A stretch of DNA of 64,000 bases from Nostoc sp. JL33 (GCF_017114985.1 NZ_JABXKP010000060.1:33111-97110), one strand, 5' to 3'; numbered from the stretch's first letter, positions 7,620-17,379 are shown. Translations and numbers: made by a program. The notes: generated by a model from the sequence alone, not told the origin.

Positions 7620-9413
7620 ATGATTGATAAATATCCTCAGAATCTTATAGTGTCCTGCTTACCTCTGAGTATGCTTCTATTACTGGGCAGCATATCTTTT
7701 AGTCCACTCAAAGCTCAGGCTGTTGATACTACACAATTACCAACTAGTAATTTTATCCTGTCGCAAAAACTCCCACCACCACAGGATGTCCAACCACCCC
7801 CACCTTCGCCACCTCCCTCACCTGAACTGCCACAGCCACTTCCTCCACCAGCAGAACTATTTCCCCCGTCTGCCCCAACTCCCACACCTGAGGAAACACT
7901 CCCTGGCAACTTTCCTCAAAATATTGTTGTTGAACGGTTTGAAGTTGTTGGTAGCACAGTCTTCAGTGCTAAAGAGTTAGCCCAAGCCACTGCTGAATTT
8001 ACCAAACGACCGATCTCACTGGCCCAAGTGTATCAAGCACGTTCTAAAATCACTGATCTATACATCAAAAATGGTTACATTACCTCTGGTGCCTATATTC
8101 CACCCCAAACAATCCAATCCGGTGTTGTTAAAATTCAGGTGGTGGAAGGTAAATTAGAAGATATCCAGGTAACTGGGACTCGACGGTTGAATCCGAATTA
8201 TGTCCGCAGCCGACTAGGGATAGCGACATCACCGCCTCTGAATCGTCAGCGTCTACTAGAGGCACTGCAACTTTTGCAACTTAATCCTTTGATTCAAAAC
8301 GTCTCTGCTGAACTTTCAGCAGGATCGCAAAGTGGTGTGAGTCTATTAGAAGTCAAGATCACTGAGGCAAAAACCTTTAGTAGCCAAATAGTTCTTGATA
8401 ATGGGCGATCGCCTAGTGTTGGCAGTTTCCGACGCGGATTAAGATTGAATGAAGCCAACTTACTCGGATTGGGAGATGGTCTGAGTCTAGGATACACCAA
8501 CACTGATGGTAGTAACTCCTTTGACGCCACCTATACATTACCACTCAATCCCAAGAACGGAACCCTCACTTTCAACTATGGCACTACGTCGAGTAATGTC
8601 ATTGAACCTCCTTTCAACGTTTTAGATATCGAATCGGCATCTCGCTATTACGAATTGACATTCCGCCAGCCCATAGTTCAAACTCCTACACAAGAATTCG
8701 CCCTTGGGTTGACAGCCTCCCGACGGGAAAGTGAAGCCTCCTATTCCCCCCCCCTTTTGGAAGAGCGGCTAGCTTTCCCCGGTTTAGGCGCTGATCAACA
8801 GGGACGCACCAAGGTATCTGCGTTGCGATTTTTTCAAGAATGGACGAGTCGTAACAGCCGTGAAGTCATCGCCCTCCGCTCTCAATTTAGTTTGGGCATA
8901 GATGTGTTGAATCCGACGATTAATCAAAATCCTCCCGATAGCCGTTTTTTTGCTTGGCAAGGGCAAGCGCAGTGGGCACGCCTTTTAGCTCCTGAAACCT
9001 TACTATTACTTCGTTTAAATACGCAACTCGCATCCAGAACGCTTTTACCTTTAGAGCAATTTGGCTTAGGTGGGCAGGAAAGTATTCGGGGCTACCGTCA
9101 AGATTACCTGCTAACGGATAATGGCACTTTTGTTTCTGCGGAAGTTCAAGTACCAATTCTGCGCTTACCCCAGATAGATAGCACCTTACAGGTTATCCCC
9201 TTTGTGGATTTTGGTGTTGGCTGGAATAGTTCAAATACAGAGAATCCCGACCATAATACTCTAGCTGCTGTTGGTCTGGGGTTGCGTTGGTCGCAAGGCG
9301 ATCGCTTCACCGTTCGTCTTGACTGGGGCATTCCTTTAATATCTGTTGACTCAAATGAGAGAACATTACAAGAAAAGGGTCTGTATTTTAGTTTATTCTA
9401 TAATCCTTTTTAA
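7620..9413 (+). CDS. ShlB/FhaC-type two-partner-secretion transporter (TpsB, Omp85 superfamily)
   Basis: A 597-residue outer-membrane pore expected to export a TpsA-type protein. Order: signal peptide (about residues 1-34, ending LKAQA), a proline-rich linker of about 45 residues, two POTRA domains (about 95-240; VERFEVVGSTVFS and IQVTGTRRLNPNYVRSRLG), then a beta-barrel. The barrel shows the FhaC-family loop-6 motif as SIRGYRQD and the DxG motif as FVDFGVGW, and ends in an aromatic (FYNPF) as expected for outer-membrane insertion. Length is normal. No haemagglutinin-like TpsA gene lies in the window, so the secreted partner is elsewhere. It appears monocistronic. Confidence 0.9.
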   Translation: MIDKYPQNLIVSCLPLSMLLLLGSISFSPLKAQAVDTTQLPTSNFILSQKLPPPQDVQPPPPSPPPSPELPQPLPPPAELFPPSAPTPTPEETLPGNFPQNIVVERFEVVGSTVFSAKELAQATAEFTKRPISLAQVYQARSKITDLYIKNGYITSGAYIPPQTIQSGVVKIQVVEGKLEDIQVTGTRRLNPNYVRSRLGIATSPPLNRQRLLEALQLLQLNPLIQNVSAELSAGSQSGVSLLEVKITEAKTFSSQIVLDNGRSPSVGSFRRGLRLNEANLLGLGDGLSLGYTNTDGSNSFDATYTLPLNPKNGTLTFNYGTTSSNVIEPPFNVLDIESASRYYELTFRQPIVQTPTQEFALGLTASRRESEASYSPPLLEERLAFPGLGADQQGRTKVSALRFFQEWTSRNSREVIALRSQFSLGIDVLNPTINQNPPDSRFFAWQGQAQWARLLAPETLLLLRLNTQLASRTLLPLEQFGLGGQESIRGYRQDYLLTDNGTFVSAEVQVPILRLPQIDSTLQVIPFVDFGVGWNSSNTENPDHNTLAAVGLGLRWSQGDRFTVRLDWGIPLISVDSNERTLQEKGLYFSLFYNPF

Positions 9414-10276
9414 AATTTAGAACTGTCAATCTCCTTCCCTTTACACGTAGCTCGTCCTGAACGGTTAGGTTCCGACTTCCGTTGGGTTTGTGCAGTCGCC
9501 ACAACGGGGAGGCAGTCCCTTGCGTGTCTTTGACAAAACAAGGAACTGCCGTGGGAAAATATGCAAGGCACTACTCTGAGTTTCAGCCCAGGTTTAAATA
9601 AGAGTCTGAAACTCTCTTCAATGCAAGAATGCAAGAATTTTGAATTTTGAATTGTTAATCTGGGTATTCTAAGAAAGACAAGGTTGGATGATATAGACGA
9701 AGGGACAAAGTTTATAACTTATGTATGAGTGGAGAAAACGGCTAGTACCGCAAGGCGGAAGTCACGCAATCACGCAATCAAAAGTCACGCATTCAAAAGT
9801 ATTATGGAATAAGCTATGAGAGGAATTTTAAATGGTTGCTCTATTTACGCCGTGGCGTACTAGAACTTCTACCGCAAAAACTGATTGAACAATTAGCCAT
9901 CTCATTCCAGAAGATCAAGAGTGCTGAATTCCAAGTGCTGTTAGCGGATAGCTATGGTTTAGCCCATACTGAGTTAAAAGACCGCCCACAAAGGGAGCAA
10001 CAGAATAGCGGGGTATGTACCAAGTAGACAACTACTGAGTAATTTTTAATTCACTCAGGAATCAGGAATCAGGACTGAGTGCGGTTAAGCATCAAGAGAG
10101 GGGCTAGTTTGCACCCTCATACCAATTTTGCGATGCTTGCGGCGGGCTACGCCGGAGCAGACGGTGACAACTTTGATTGAGCAAATTTTCGCATAAGTTA
10201 AGACTTTTAAGCTGAACTTATGGGAGTAATACTTTTCAGATTAAGACATAAAGATATGAGAATTTGAGGAACAGCC
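9414..10276. other. Intergenic region without a supported gene
   Basis: Holds a hairpin (GGCAGTCCCTTG / CAAGGAACTGCC, about 9511-9551) lacking a T run, a short direct repeat CACGCAATCA (about 9763-9780), and a small repeat of the GCGATGCxTGCGGCGGGCTACGCC type at 10130-10163. A 63-codon open frame at 9836-10027 lacks a good start or recognisable sequence. Confidence 0.5.
10130..10163. repeat. Small dispersed repeat, GCGATGCCTGCGGCGG type
   Basis: GCGATGCTTGCGGCGGGCTACGCC followed by GGAGCAGACGG. Variants of the same core occur at 16807, 36607, 39623 and 49593. These match the class of short dispersed repeats known from Nostoc genomes. Confidence 0.7.
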
Positions 10277-12913
10277 ATGCTAGGAAATGAGCGGGAAAAA
10301 ATACGCCATCTGTTGGTCATTCAAGACCTAGAAGGGGAGCGAACTGTCCCCTTGCAAGAGACTACTTATTCTCTGGGGCGGCATCCCGCAAACACTATTG
10401 TATTGGCTTCCCGGTCAGTATCAATGCAACATGCAATTTTATTGCGAGTAACTGTTCCAGAGACTGACCAATACGGCTTCCAGATTATTGATGGCAACTA
10501 CAAGGGAAAAGCAAGTACTAATGGCTTATTTGTCAATGGCACTAAATGCTTTTCTCATAATCTCAGAAACGGAGATATCATTGCCTTTGGCAGTAATAAA
10601 GCTCAAGCTAAATATTATGCTGTTTCCAACCTCTCAGAACAAGCATTTTCAGAATCTGGCGATGTTGAAGACTTATCTGGTTTCCTATCAGAGCAAGCCA
10701 GTCCTGCCAATCCTTTTCAAACCCTAGCTATCGATCCCAGCTTTGAAGCCGCTACTGAATCCGCCCTAGCTCGCCTAGCATCCTTCCCTGAACTGATCCC
10801 CAATCCAATTATTGAGATGGATTTCGAGGGAACAGTTACTTATCTCAATCCAGCCGCAGCTCTCAAGTTTCCCAAACTTCGGGAAATTGGGACGCAACAC
10901 CCAATATTAACAGGACTCTTGAGTGGAGTTAAGAATCAAGAAAAAAATTCTTTTGTGCGGGAGGTGGAAGTAGGCGCAGAAGTTTTTGAACAATCCGTTC
11001 TCTACCTTCCTGAAAGTGATTTAATTAGAACTTTTATTATTAGGGATATTACAGAGCAAAAACAAGCCACAGCCGAACTGCGTCAGCGCGATCGCTTGCT
11101 ACAAGCAGTTGCGGAAGCCGCCAATTATTTGCTAGGGGAAATGAATTATGAAACTGGTATTGATCGAGCTCTAGCTGTATTGGGCGAAGCTGCCAAGGCA
11201 GATCGTGCCTATCTCTTCCAGAACCATCCCCATCCTGTTACAGGGGAAATAGCAGTCAGCCTACGGTTTGAATGGACGCACTCCTTTATTGAATCTACCC
11301 ACCAGCATTGGCAAAATCAGCCTTATCAAGCTTCTGGATTAGACCGTTGGTACGCTGTTCTCTCTAGCGGCCAGCCGATTAACGGACTCACCCAAAAATT
11401 TCCGGTCGCCGAACAAGAATTCCTGATTCGAGATGGCATTCAATCCCTTCTTTTGGTGCCTCTTTGCTTCGAGAATAATTTCTGGGGTTATCTTGGCTTG
11501 GCAGACTGCACCCTTGAGCGTCATTGGTCAAGGCACGAAGAATCTACCCTTTTGACGATGGCCGCCAGTATCATTGGTTCGCGGCAGCGTCAGCAAGTAG
11601 AAGAAAAGATTCGCTATCAAGCCCTTCATGACGTGCTGACAGGGCTGCCCAATCGCCTACTATTTAATGAGATGCTCAGTAAAACTCTACCCAACGCTAT
11701 TCGGAATGGCGAAAGTTTAGCTGTGATCTTCCTGGATCTCGATCGCTTCAAGGTGATTAATGACACTCTGGGGCACACTCTGGGAGACCAACTGTTACAA
11801 AGCGTCGCTCAAAGATTAAATGGCTCACTCCGAGGCGGAGATACCATAGCCCGTTGGGGAGGTGATGAATTCACTATCTTACTCCCGCGAGTCAATGATA
11901 TTGAAGAGGTAACTCTGGTGGCGTACAGAATGTTACAAGCCTTAGAGGGTGCTTTCCATCTCCAAGGGCATGAACTTTATGTGACTGCCAGCCTCGGTAT
12001 TGCCTTGCTTGATAGCAACAGTTCTGACGCCGAAACACTAATCCAGCACGCAGATGCCGCTTTATACTACGCCAAGGACAAAGGGCGGAATAACTACCAA
12101 TTCTACAGTGTTTCTCTGAGCGCTAAAAATCCTGAACTCCTGACTTTAGAAAAGAGCTTGCGCTATGCCCTAGAACGTAAAGAATTTACAGTATACTATC
12201 AGCCTCGTGTGAACATTGCCACAGACGAAATTACTGGTATGGAGGCTCTGTTGCGTTGGCAGCAGCCAGAGATGGGGTTGGTCGCACCCACTGTCTTCAT
12301 TCCCCTCGCCGAAGAAAGTGGATTAATTGTCGCCATCGGCGAATGGGTGTTGCGGACAGCCTGTAGCCAAAATAAAGCCTGGCAAGATGCCGGATTGCCA
12401 CCCATAACGATCGCTGTCAATCTTTCTCTCAAGCAGTTCCGCCAACCCAAATTGCTAGAGACTATAGCCGAAGTTTTAGAACAAACGGGGCTAGAAGCCC
12501 GCTTTTTAGAATTAGAAATTACCGAAAGCACAGCCGTTGAGAATTTAAATTTTACGAGGAAGGTGTTAGAGGATATACAGCAGATGGGTGTTTTCATCTC
12601 CATTGATGACTTTGGTACGGGTCATTCCTCGCTCTCGCGCCTACAGCTTTTGCCACTCCACAATCTGAAAATAGATAAGTCTTTTATTCAACATTTGACG
12701 CACGATGCCAAAGTAGCTCATATTGTCAAGGCCATAGTTAGCTTGGGACACAACTTGGGATTGAAGTTGACAGCCGAAGGGGTAGAAAAAGAAGAGGAAC
12801 TGGAGTTTTTGAAATCTATCAACTGTGACGAGGTACAGGGCTTTTTATTCTACCGGCCGCTTTCTGCAAAGGTTGCAACAGAAATCCTCGAAAGTAAACG
12901 ACCAAAGCTCTAG
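10277..12913 (+). CDS. FHA-PAS-GAF-GGDEF-EAL cyclic-di-GMP signalling protein
   Basis: An 878-residue cytoplasmic protein expected to make and/or degrade cyclic di-GMP. Domains in order: FHA (about 12-115; SLGRHPANTIVL, SRSVSMQHA), PAS-like (about 165-270), GAF (about 275-435), GGDEF (about 445-605) and EAL (about 620-870). The cyclase site GGDEF (residues 528-532) is intact and is preceded at the usual 5-residue distance by an RxxD inhibitory site (R519-D522). The EAL motif (656-658), ELEITES, the DDFGTG motif and TAEGVE are intact, so both activities are possible. An N-terminal FHA suggests coupling to Ser/Thr phosphorylation. The ATG at 10277 follows a GAGGAAC ribosome site. Confidence 0.9.
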   Translation: MLGNEREKIRHLLVIQDLEGERTVPLQETTYSLGRHPANTIVLASRSVSMQHAILLRVTVPETDQYGFQIIDGNYKGKASTNGLFVNGTKCFSHNLRNGDIIAFGSNKAQAKYYAVSNLSEQAFSESGDVEDLSGFLSEQASPANPFQTLAIDPSFEAATESALARLASFPELIPNPIIEMDFEGTVTYLNPAAALKFPKLREIGTQHPILTGLLSGVKNQEKNSFVREVEVGAEVFEQSVLYLPESDLIRTFIIRDITEQKQATAELRQRDRLLQAVAEAANYLLGEMNYETGIDRALAVLGEAAKADRAYLFQNHPHPVTGEIAVSLRFEWTHSFIESTHQHWQNQPYQASGLDRWYAVLSSGQPINGLTQKFPVAEQEFLIRDGIQSLLLVPLCFENNFWGYLGLADCTLERHWSRHEESTLLTMAASIIGSRQRQQVEEKIRYQALHDVLTGLPNRLLFNEMLSKTLPNAIRNGESLAVIFLDLDRFKVINDTLGHTLGDQLLQSVAQRLNGSLRGGDTIARWGGDEFTILLPRVNDIEEVTLVAYRMLQALEGAFHLQGHELYVTASLGIALLDSNSSDAETLIQHADAALYYAKDKGRNNYQFYSVSLSAKNPELLTLEKSLRYALERKEFTVYYQPRVNIATDEITGMEALLRWQQPEMGLVAPTVFIPLAEESGLIVAIGEWVLRTACSQNKAWQDAGLPPITIAVNLSLKQFRQPKLLETIAEVLEQTGLEARFLELEITESTAVENLNFTRKVLEDIQQMGVFISIDDFGTGHSSLSRLQLLPLHNLKIDKSFIQHLTHDAKVAHIVKAIVSLGHNLGLKLTAEGVEKEEELEFLKSINCDEVQGFLFYRPLSAKVATEILESKRPKL

Positions 12914-12986
12914 TACAAGGAAAAACTGTTTGTACCAGTGAGGATAAAATAGCATTGATTGTCCTGCTGCCAACCTTTTTCGTTCT

Positions 12987-13907
12987 ATGCTGCCAGTCAT
13001 CTATTCCGACGAGTTTTTAGATCACAAAACTGGAAAATACCATCCCGAAAGACCAGAACGCTTGACGGCGATCGCTACTGCCCTAAAAGCAGCTATATTC
13101 GCAGATCAAATTGTCTGGCAAAAGCCCACACCAGCATCAGAACAGCCATCACTGATGTCTATGTTGGTGAAAGCGCATAGCCCAGCTTATATGAAAAAAC
13201 TTTGGCAAATCGCTTCTAGTGGCGGCGGCCCTTTGGATGGAGATACGCCAGTTTCCCCGCGCAGTTATGATGTGGCATTGTTGGCAGTCAGTGCCTGGTT
13301 AGATGGAGTTGAGGCTGTCTTAAAGTCGGCTAATCCGGCTTTTGTACTGGCGCGTCCCCCAGGACACCATGCAGAAAGTGATGCGGGGATGGGCTTTTGC
13401 CTATTTTCTAATGCAGCGATCGCAGCTTTATTTGCCCTAGAACAACCCGGAGTTAACCGCGTCGCCATCCTCGATTGGGATGTGCATCACGGTAATGGTA
13501 CTCAGGCGATCGTCGAAACCCAAGCACGCATCGCCTACTGTTCCCTACATCAGTACCCATGCTATCCCGGTACTGGAAGAGCGACAGAACGCGGCTTTCA
13601 TAATAATGTCTTAAATTTACCTGTACCCCCTGGTAGTGATATTGCAGTATATCAACCATTATTTGAAAGACAGGTTGTACCGTTTTTAGCAAACTTTCAA
13701 GCAGATTTACTGATTGTGAGTGCTGGTTACGATGGCAATGCCGCAGATCCTTTAGCAAGTATCAATTTGCAGCCAGAAGACTACGCTTTATTTACTGATT
13801 ATTGTCTAGGGGTAACTCGTAAAATTCTGTTTGGCTTAGAAGGTGGTTACGACTTTAATACTCTTTCTCAATCAGTTGTAGCGACGATTGAACGCTGTTT
13901 ACTTTAA
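12987..13907 (+). CDS. Histone-deacetylase-family (class II HDAC-like) deacetylase
   Basis: A 306-residue zinc-dependent deacetylase. Family marks are the N-terminal HPERPERLTAI, the catalytic RPPGHHAE, GFCLFSNAAIAA, the metal-binding ILDWDVHHGNGTQ, YPGTGRA, LIVSAGYDGNAADPLA and GGYD near the end. In bacteria these act on acetylated small molecules (polyamines, acetoin-linked) or proteins, and the substrate here is not predictable. It lies 73 bases after the GGDEF-EAL gene on the same strand and could share its transcript, but there is no obvious functional link. Normal length, no signal peptide. Confidence 0.9.
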   Translation: MLPVIYSDEFLDHKTGKYHPERPERLTAIATALKAAIFADQIVWQKPTPASEQPSLMSMLVKAHSPAYMKKLWQIASSGGGPLDGDTPVSPRSYDVALLAVSAWLDGVEAVLKSANPAFVLARPPGHHAESDAGMGFCLFSNAAIAALFALEQPGVNRVAILDWDVHHGNGTQAIVETQARIAYCSLHQYPCYPGTGRATERGFHNNVLNLPVPPGSDIAVYQPLFERQVVPFLANFQADLLIVSAGYDGNAADPLASINLQPEDYALFTDYCLGVTRKILFGLEGGYDFNTLSQSVVATIERCLL

Positions 13908-14176
13908 TCTCATTGCCGGGGACTGGGGAGCAGGGGACAGGGGGAGCAGAGGGGAAGTTGCAGTAAGTCTTTCCCCAATGCCCTGTTTGGCCTGTTTGCC
14001 CAATGTATTTTTTTGTAAAGTTCATCAAATCTTCAGAAAGAAAAAGTTTGAGTGGGGTTCTGAAAGAGCTAAAGTTTTGTTAAGATGCAATTGCTAGCAG
14101 TTTCTCAGCGAAATTCACCTATCGGGGTGTGGAGAAATAAAAAGTACTAGCAGCACAAATTTCCAAAGGTGAAGCA

Positions 14177-14314
14177 ATGACCACCTATATTTTTTTCGAT
14201 GAAGCCCTCCGAATGCTGACCAACGCCTATTTGATATCAGGAGTATTGTTAATAGCTGCTTCTGCTATAGGTTTGGCGGTAATTGAAACAATAGAAAAGG
14301 CAGGAGAACCCTAA
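14177..14314 (+). CDS. Small single-pass membrane protein, 45 aa, unknown function
   Basis: Starts MTTYIFFDEALRMLTNAYLI, has one transmembrane stretch (about residues 18-36, SGVLLIAASAIGLAVIE) and ends KAGEP. An AAGGTGA ribosome site lies 4 bases before the ATG. I do not recognise it. Directly after its TAA the same frame stays open for 45 more codons with protein-like content, so the gene may be the surviving front part of a longer one. Confidence 0.5.
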   Translation: MTTYIFFDEALRMLTNAYLISGVLLIAASAIGLAVIETIEKAGEP

Positions 14315-14452
14315 CTTTACACATGGCAGTGTAGTTATTGCCAAAAACCATTGGGTGCAAGTGTTCGCCGTGAAGAAATACTGGGAACACTAAAGCATGA
14401 AAGTCTCACAGCGTTGCAGTCTTACCTGGAAATCTACCAAACACACAGGTAA
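14315..14452 (+). pseudogene. In-frame coding-like continuation after the 45-aa ORF
   Basis: In the frame of the preceding gene, the 45 codons after its TAA read LYTWQCSYCQKPLGASVRRE and on to LEIYQTHR before the next stop. There is a CxxC pair, balanced amino-acid use and no start codon of its own. Either a nonsense mutation split one gene, or stop readthrough occurs, or the resemblance to coding sequence is chance. Confidence 0.35.
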
Positions 14453-14491
14453 CTGTAGCGCTATTGAGACCCTAAGCAAGGAGTTACTACA

Positions 14492-14938
14492 ATGGGTCTA
14501 TTCGACGCTCTGTTGGACATAGAAAGCCAAACCCAAGCAGCACTCAATCCAGAGGAAGCTTTTGCTGTCATTATCTTGACGGCAACAGCCTCAGACGGTT
14601 ACCTTTCTATTGAGCAAGCAAATTCTATCACTTTTATGCTGTCCCGGATGAAACTTTTTAAAAGTTATCCCCATGAGATGATGATCAGACTGTTTGACAA
14701 AATCTTGGGCATTCTCCAGGGTGATGGTTTTAATCCTTTATTTAATGCAGCAAAAGATTCTCTATCTCAAGACTTGCGGGAAGCAGCTTTTGCAGTAGCC
14801 ACTGATTTAGTTTTAGCTGAAGGTATTGTAGCTGAAGAAGAAAAAAGCTTCTTAAATGATTTATATCAAGCTTTAGGTGTTTCTAGTGAGATCGCAATAC
14901 AAATTGTGCAAGTAATCTTGATTAAAAACCGGGGATAG
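14492..14938 (+). CDS. TerB-like (tellurite-resistance TerB family) protein
   Basis: A 148-residue all-helical cytoplasmic protein resembling the TerB/DjlA-N fold: repeated helices with acidic DG turns (LTATASDGYLSIEQANSI; VLAEGIVAEEEKSFLNDL), which in the family form a metal-binding four-helix bundle. The actual role in cyanobacteria is unknown, and no other ter genes are nearby. It has an AAGGAG ribosome site at 14478-14483, and a strong terminator follows 53 bases after its stop, so this is the end of a transcription unit. Confidence 0.75.
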   Translation: MGLFDALLDIESQTQAALNPEEAFAVIILTATASDGYLSIEQANSITFMLSRMKLFKSYPHEMMIRLFDKILGILQGDGFNPLFNAAKDSLSQDLREAAFAVATDLVLAEGIVAEEEKSFLNDLYQALGVSSEIAIQIVQVILIKNRG

Positions 14939-14990
14939 GGTGATAGAAGATATGCCTAATTAAACTATATAAATAGCTTATAAACAAAGT

Positions 14991-15026
14991 GTGCCAAAGG
15001 AGCCTAACTCCTTTGGCACTATTTTT
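14991..15026 (+). terminator. Rho-independent terminator after the TerB-like gene
   Basis: Perfect 12-bp stem GTGCCAAAGGAG / CTCCTTTGGCAC with a 5-base loop CCTAA, followed by TATTTTTA. Well placed between the TerB-like gene and murF. Confidence 0.9.
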
Positions 15027-15149
15027 AGTGTTATTCTGACTAGGCTTAGATTCCCGACTTTTCCCTTGAAGTCGCAAATCTTGTTGTTCAATGCACTATT
15101 GTGTCATAATCCGATTTTATAATTTTGAACTTTAAATTGTAAATTAGTT

Positions 15150-16505
15150 ATGCGTTGTTCTGCCACCCTAACCCAACTGGTTGAAGTTCTTTTGGCCCAG
15201 ACTGTAAACTTATCTGAAGCTGCTTTAAGGCAAGTAAGTATTGGTATAGAAACAGATAGCCGTACCCTGAAGCCGGGTGAAGTATTTGTAGCTTTGCGAG
15301 GCGATAAGTTTGATGGACATGAATTTGTGCCAACTGCGATCGCCAAGGGTGCAATAGCTGCAATTGTCGATTTTGAATACGAAAATCCTGGATTTCCTAT
15401 ATTACAGGTAAAAGACACGCTCAAGGCATATCAAAAAATTGCCAGATGGTGGCGCGATCGCTTTAACATTCCTGTAATTGGCGTAACAGGTTCTGTGGGC
15501 AAAACTACAACCAAAGAATTGATCGCCGCAGTTTTAGGAACAAAGGGACGAGTTCACAAAACTTATGAAAATTATAATAATGAAATTGGTGTCCCGAAAA
15601 CTCTCCTAGAACTTGGCGCAGAAGATGACTACGCCGTAATTGAAATGGCGATGCGGGGTAGGGGACAAATTGCCGAACTGACGCAAATAGCACGTCCAAC
15701 AATTGGAGTGATTACCAATGTCGGGACGGCGCATATTGAGTTACTGGGTTCTGAAGAAGCGATCGCTCAGGCAAAATGTGAGTTATTAGCCGAAATGTCT
15801 GCTGATAGTGTGGCAATTCTCAACTACGACAATCCCCTATTAATTACCACGGCGGCTTCAGTTTGGCACGGAGAAGTTTTGACTTACGGCTTTTCTGGTG
15901 GGGATATTCAAGGGCAGTTAATTGATAACCAGACTATGGAAGTCGCAGGAATCCAACTACCTCTACCGCTACTTGGTCGTCATAATGCGACTAATTTTTT
16001 GGCAGCTTTAGCGGTGGCAAAGGTGTTGGGAATCGATTGGGCATCTCTAAAAACAGGTGTGATGGTGAATATGCCCACAGGGCGATCGCAGCGATTTACC
16101 TTACCCAATGACGTGTTAATCTTAGATGAAACTTATAATGCTGCACCAGAAGCGATGATCGCAGCGTTGCAATTATTGGCAGACACACCCGGAAAGCGGA
16201 AGATTGCCGTATTGGGTGCAATGAAAGAATTGGGAGAGCGATCGGTGCAGTTGCACCAGCGAGTCGGAGAAACAGTGCGAAAGTTGAATTTAGACGGCTT
16301 GTTGGTTTTAGTAGATGGACAAGATGCCGAAGCGATCGCCCTTAGTGCCGAAGGTATCCCATCGGAGTGTTTTGCAACTCATGCTGATTTGGTGGCTAGG
16401 TTGAAGACATTTGTGCAAGCAGGCGATCGTTTATTATTCAAAGCCGCCCATTCGGTGGGATTAGATCGGGTAGTCAATCAGTTACGTGCAGAATTTCCCA
16501 AATGA
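15150..16505 (+). CDS. murF: UDP-N-acetylmuramoyl-tripeptide--D-alanyl-D-alanine ligase
   Basis: A 451-residue cytoplasmic enzyme for the last soluble step of peptidoglycan precursor synthesis: ATP-driven addition of D-Ala-D-Ala. Features are the N-terminal Mur ligase domain (IETDSRTLKPGEVFVALRG), the P-loop GVTGSVGKTTTK (residues 111-122), the central TYENYNNEIGVP and IGVITNVGTAHIE, LILDETYNAAPEAM, and the C-terminal domain beginning near KRKIAVLGAMKELG. Complete and of normal length. A solitary gene with its own upstream terminator. Confidence 0.95.
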   Translation: MRCSATLTQLVEVLLAQTVNLSEAALRQVSIGIETDSRTLKPGEVFVALRGDKFDGHEFVPTAIAKGAIAAIVDFEYENPGFPILQVKDTLKAYQKIARWWRDRFNIPVIGVTGSVGKTTTKELIAAVLGTKGRVHKTYENYNNEIGVPKTLLELGAEDDYAVIEMAMRGRGQIAELTQIARPTIGVITNVGTAHIELLGSEEAIAQAKCELLAEMSADSVAILNYDNPLLITTAASVWHGEVLTYGFSGGDIQGQLIDNQTMEVAGIQLPLPLLGRHNATNFLAALAVAKVLGIDWASLKTGVMVNMPTGRSQRFTLPNDVLILDETYNAAPEAMIAALQLLADTPGKRKIAVLGAMKELGERSVQLHQRVGETVRKLNLDGLLVLVDGQDAEAIALSAEGIPSECFATHADLVARLKTFVQAGDRLLFKAAHSVGLDRVVNQLRAEFPK

Positions 16506-17012
16506 ATCTACCCCTAGAAACCTTAGCAATATTGTATGACTTTTTTAGTGTTCTACAAACGCTGTATAACTATAAAAAAGTTGTACAATTTACGCGCCTA
16601 CAAGCACTATTATATCGTTAGCTACTCAGAAGTTTTGAAAAAATAAAGTTCTACAATTTCATCATGCTACCATCCAAAAACAAATAAAAAAGTTGTATAA
16701 TTTTGCAACCGTTTTCCCTGTAAGGATTTGGGAATATTTGCTTCAAAATTCAGTGGCGATCGCATCCAAGTGCAAAGCTGAATCAACAGCTTGAGTTTAC
16801 GAGGAATGCGATGCCTGCGGCGGACGGAGCCATCGCACTCTATTTCACTTTACCTATAGCCGCTAGCATGGAGCGATCGCCTAACCTCTCAAAGCCAATT
16901 TCCTTTTCCATAAAGGAATTCAAGAAGTATTATCTTAAGTACGCTTCGCTTCCAATGCCTTGCAGGTGAACAACGCCCGCAAGCTTGAGGTAATCGCATA
17001 ATTGTTGTTTGA
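16506..17012. other. AT-rich intergenic DNA with small repeats
   Basis: No gene is supported. The phrase AAAAAGTTGTA(C/T)AATTT occurs twice (about 16573 and 16687), and a GCGATGCCTGCGGCGG-type small repeat lies at 16807-16840. It separates murF from the decayed cas genes. Confidence 0.5.
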
Positions 17013-17379
17013 TTCAGCAATGCAAACTTAGTTTCTTTTGTAAAAGCGACATGACGAACTACAGATCCCGGATACAACTAACCTACTACACCAATGGACT
17101 CTTGCAAGAATTGACCTTGTTCATCACAGAGTTGTTTAGCAAAATGCTGATGAGCATAGGAAACTGCTTTCTTATATTCGACATCTAGTTCTATGCCATC
17201 AACACCGTCAACTTTTAATGACTTGGATTTTTTTCCCTTAAATTTAACAACCTGATTATGTTGGAGGAATGTTGCCGTGATTCCCAGGTGAATATTAATT
17301 TGGGTTTCAATATTGATTGAATGCCTATTTAAGCCTGTCAACGAAATCAGACCTTCTTCATTAATCTGAAAAGATTGCT
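17013..17379 (-). pseudogene. cas8a1/cmx1 remnant (type I CRISPR, MYXAN-like large subunit)
   Basis: The reverse strand carries a fragment of a Cascade large subunit. It reads TWLLKQSFQINEEGLISLTG, then ITATFLQHNQVVKF, YAHQHFAKQLCDEQGQFLQ and YPGSVVRHVAFTKETKF, which match what I remember of cyanobacterial Cas8a1/Cmx1. A TAG (17078-17080) sits where an intact gene would probably have TGG (GVVG-stop-LYPG), so a nonsense mutation is likely. The front of the gene is missing, its frame collides with the end of the cas6 fragment, and similarity ends after about 17013. Non-functional. Confidence 0.65.

Noticed and set aside
9836..10027. 63-codon frame before the FHA-GGDEF gene
   Set aside because: TTG start without ribosome site, no family resemblance; possibly a remnant but unsupported.
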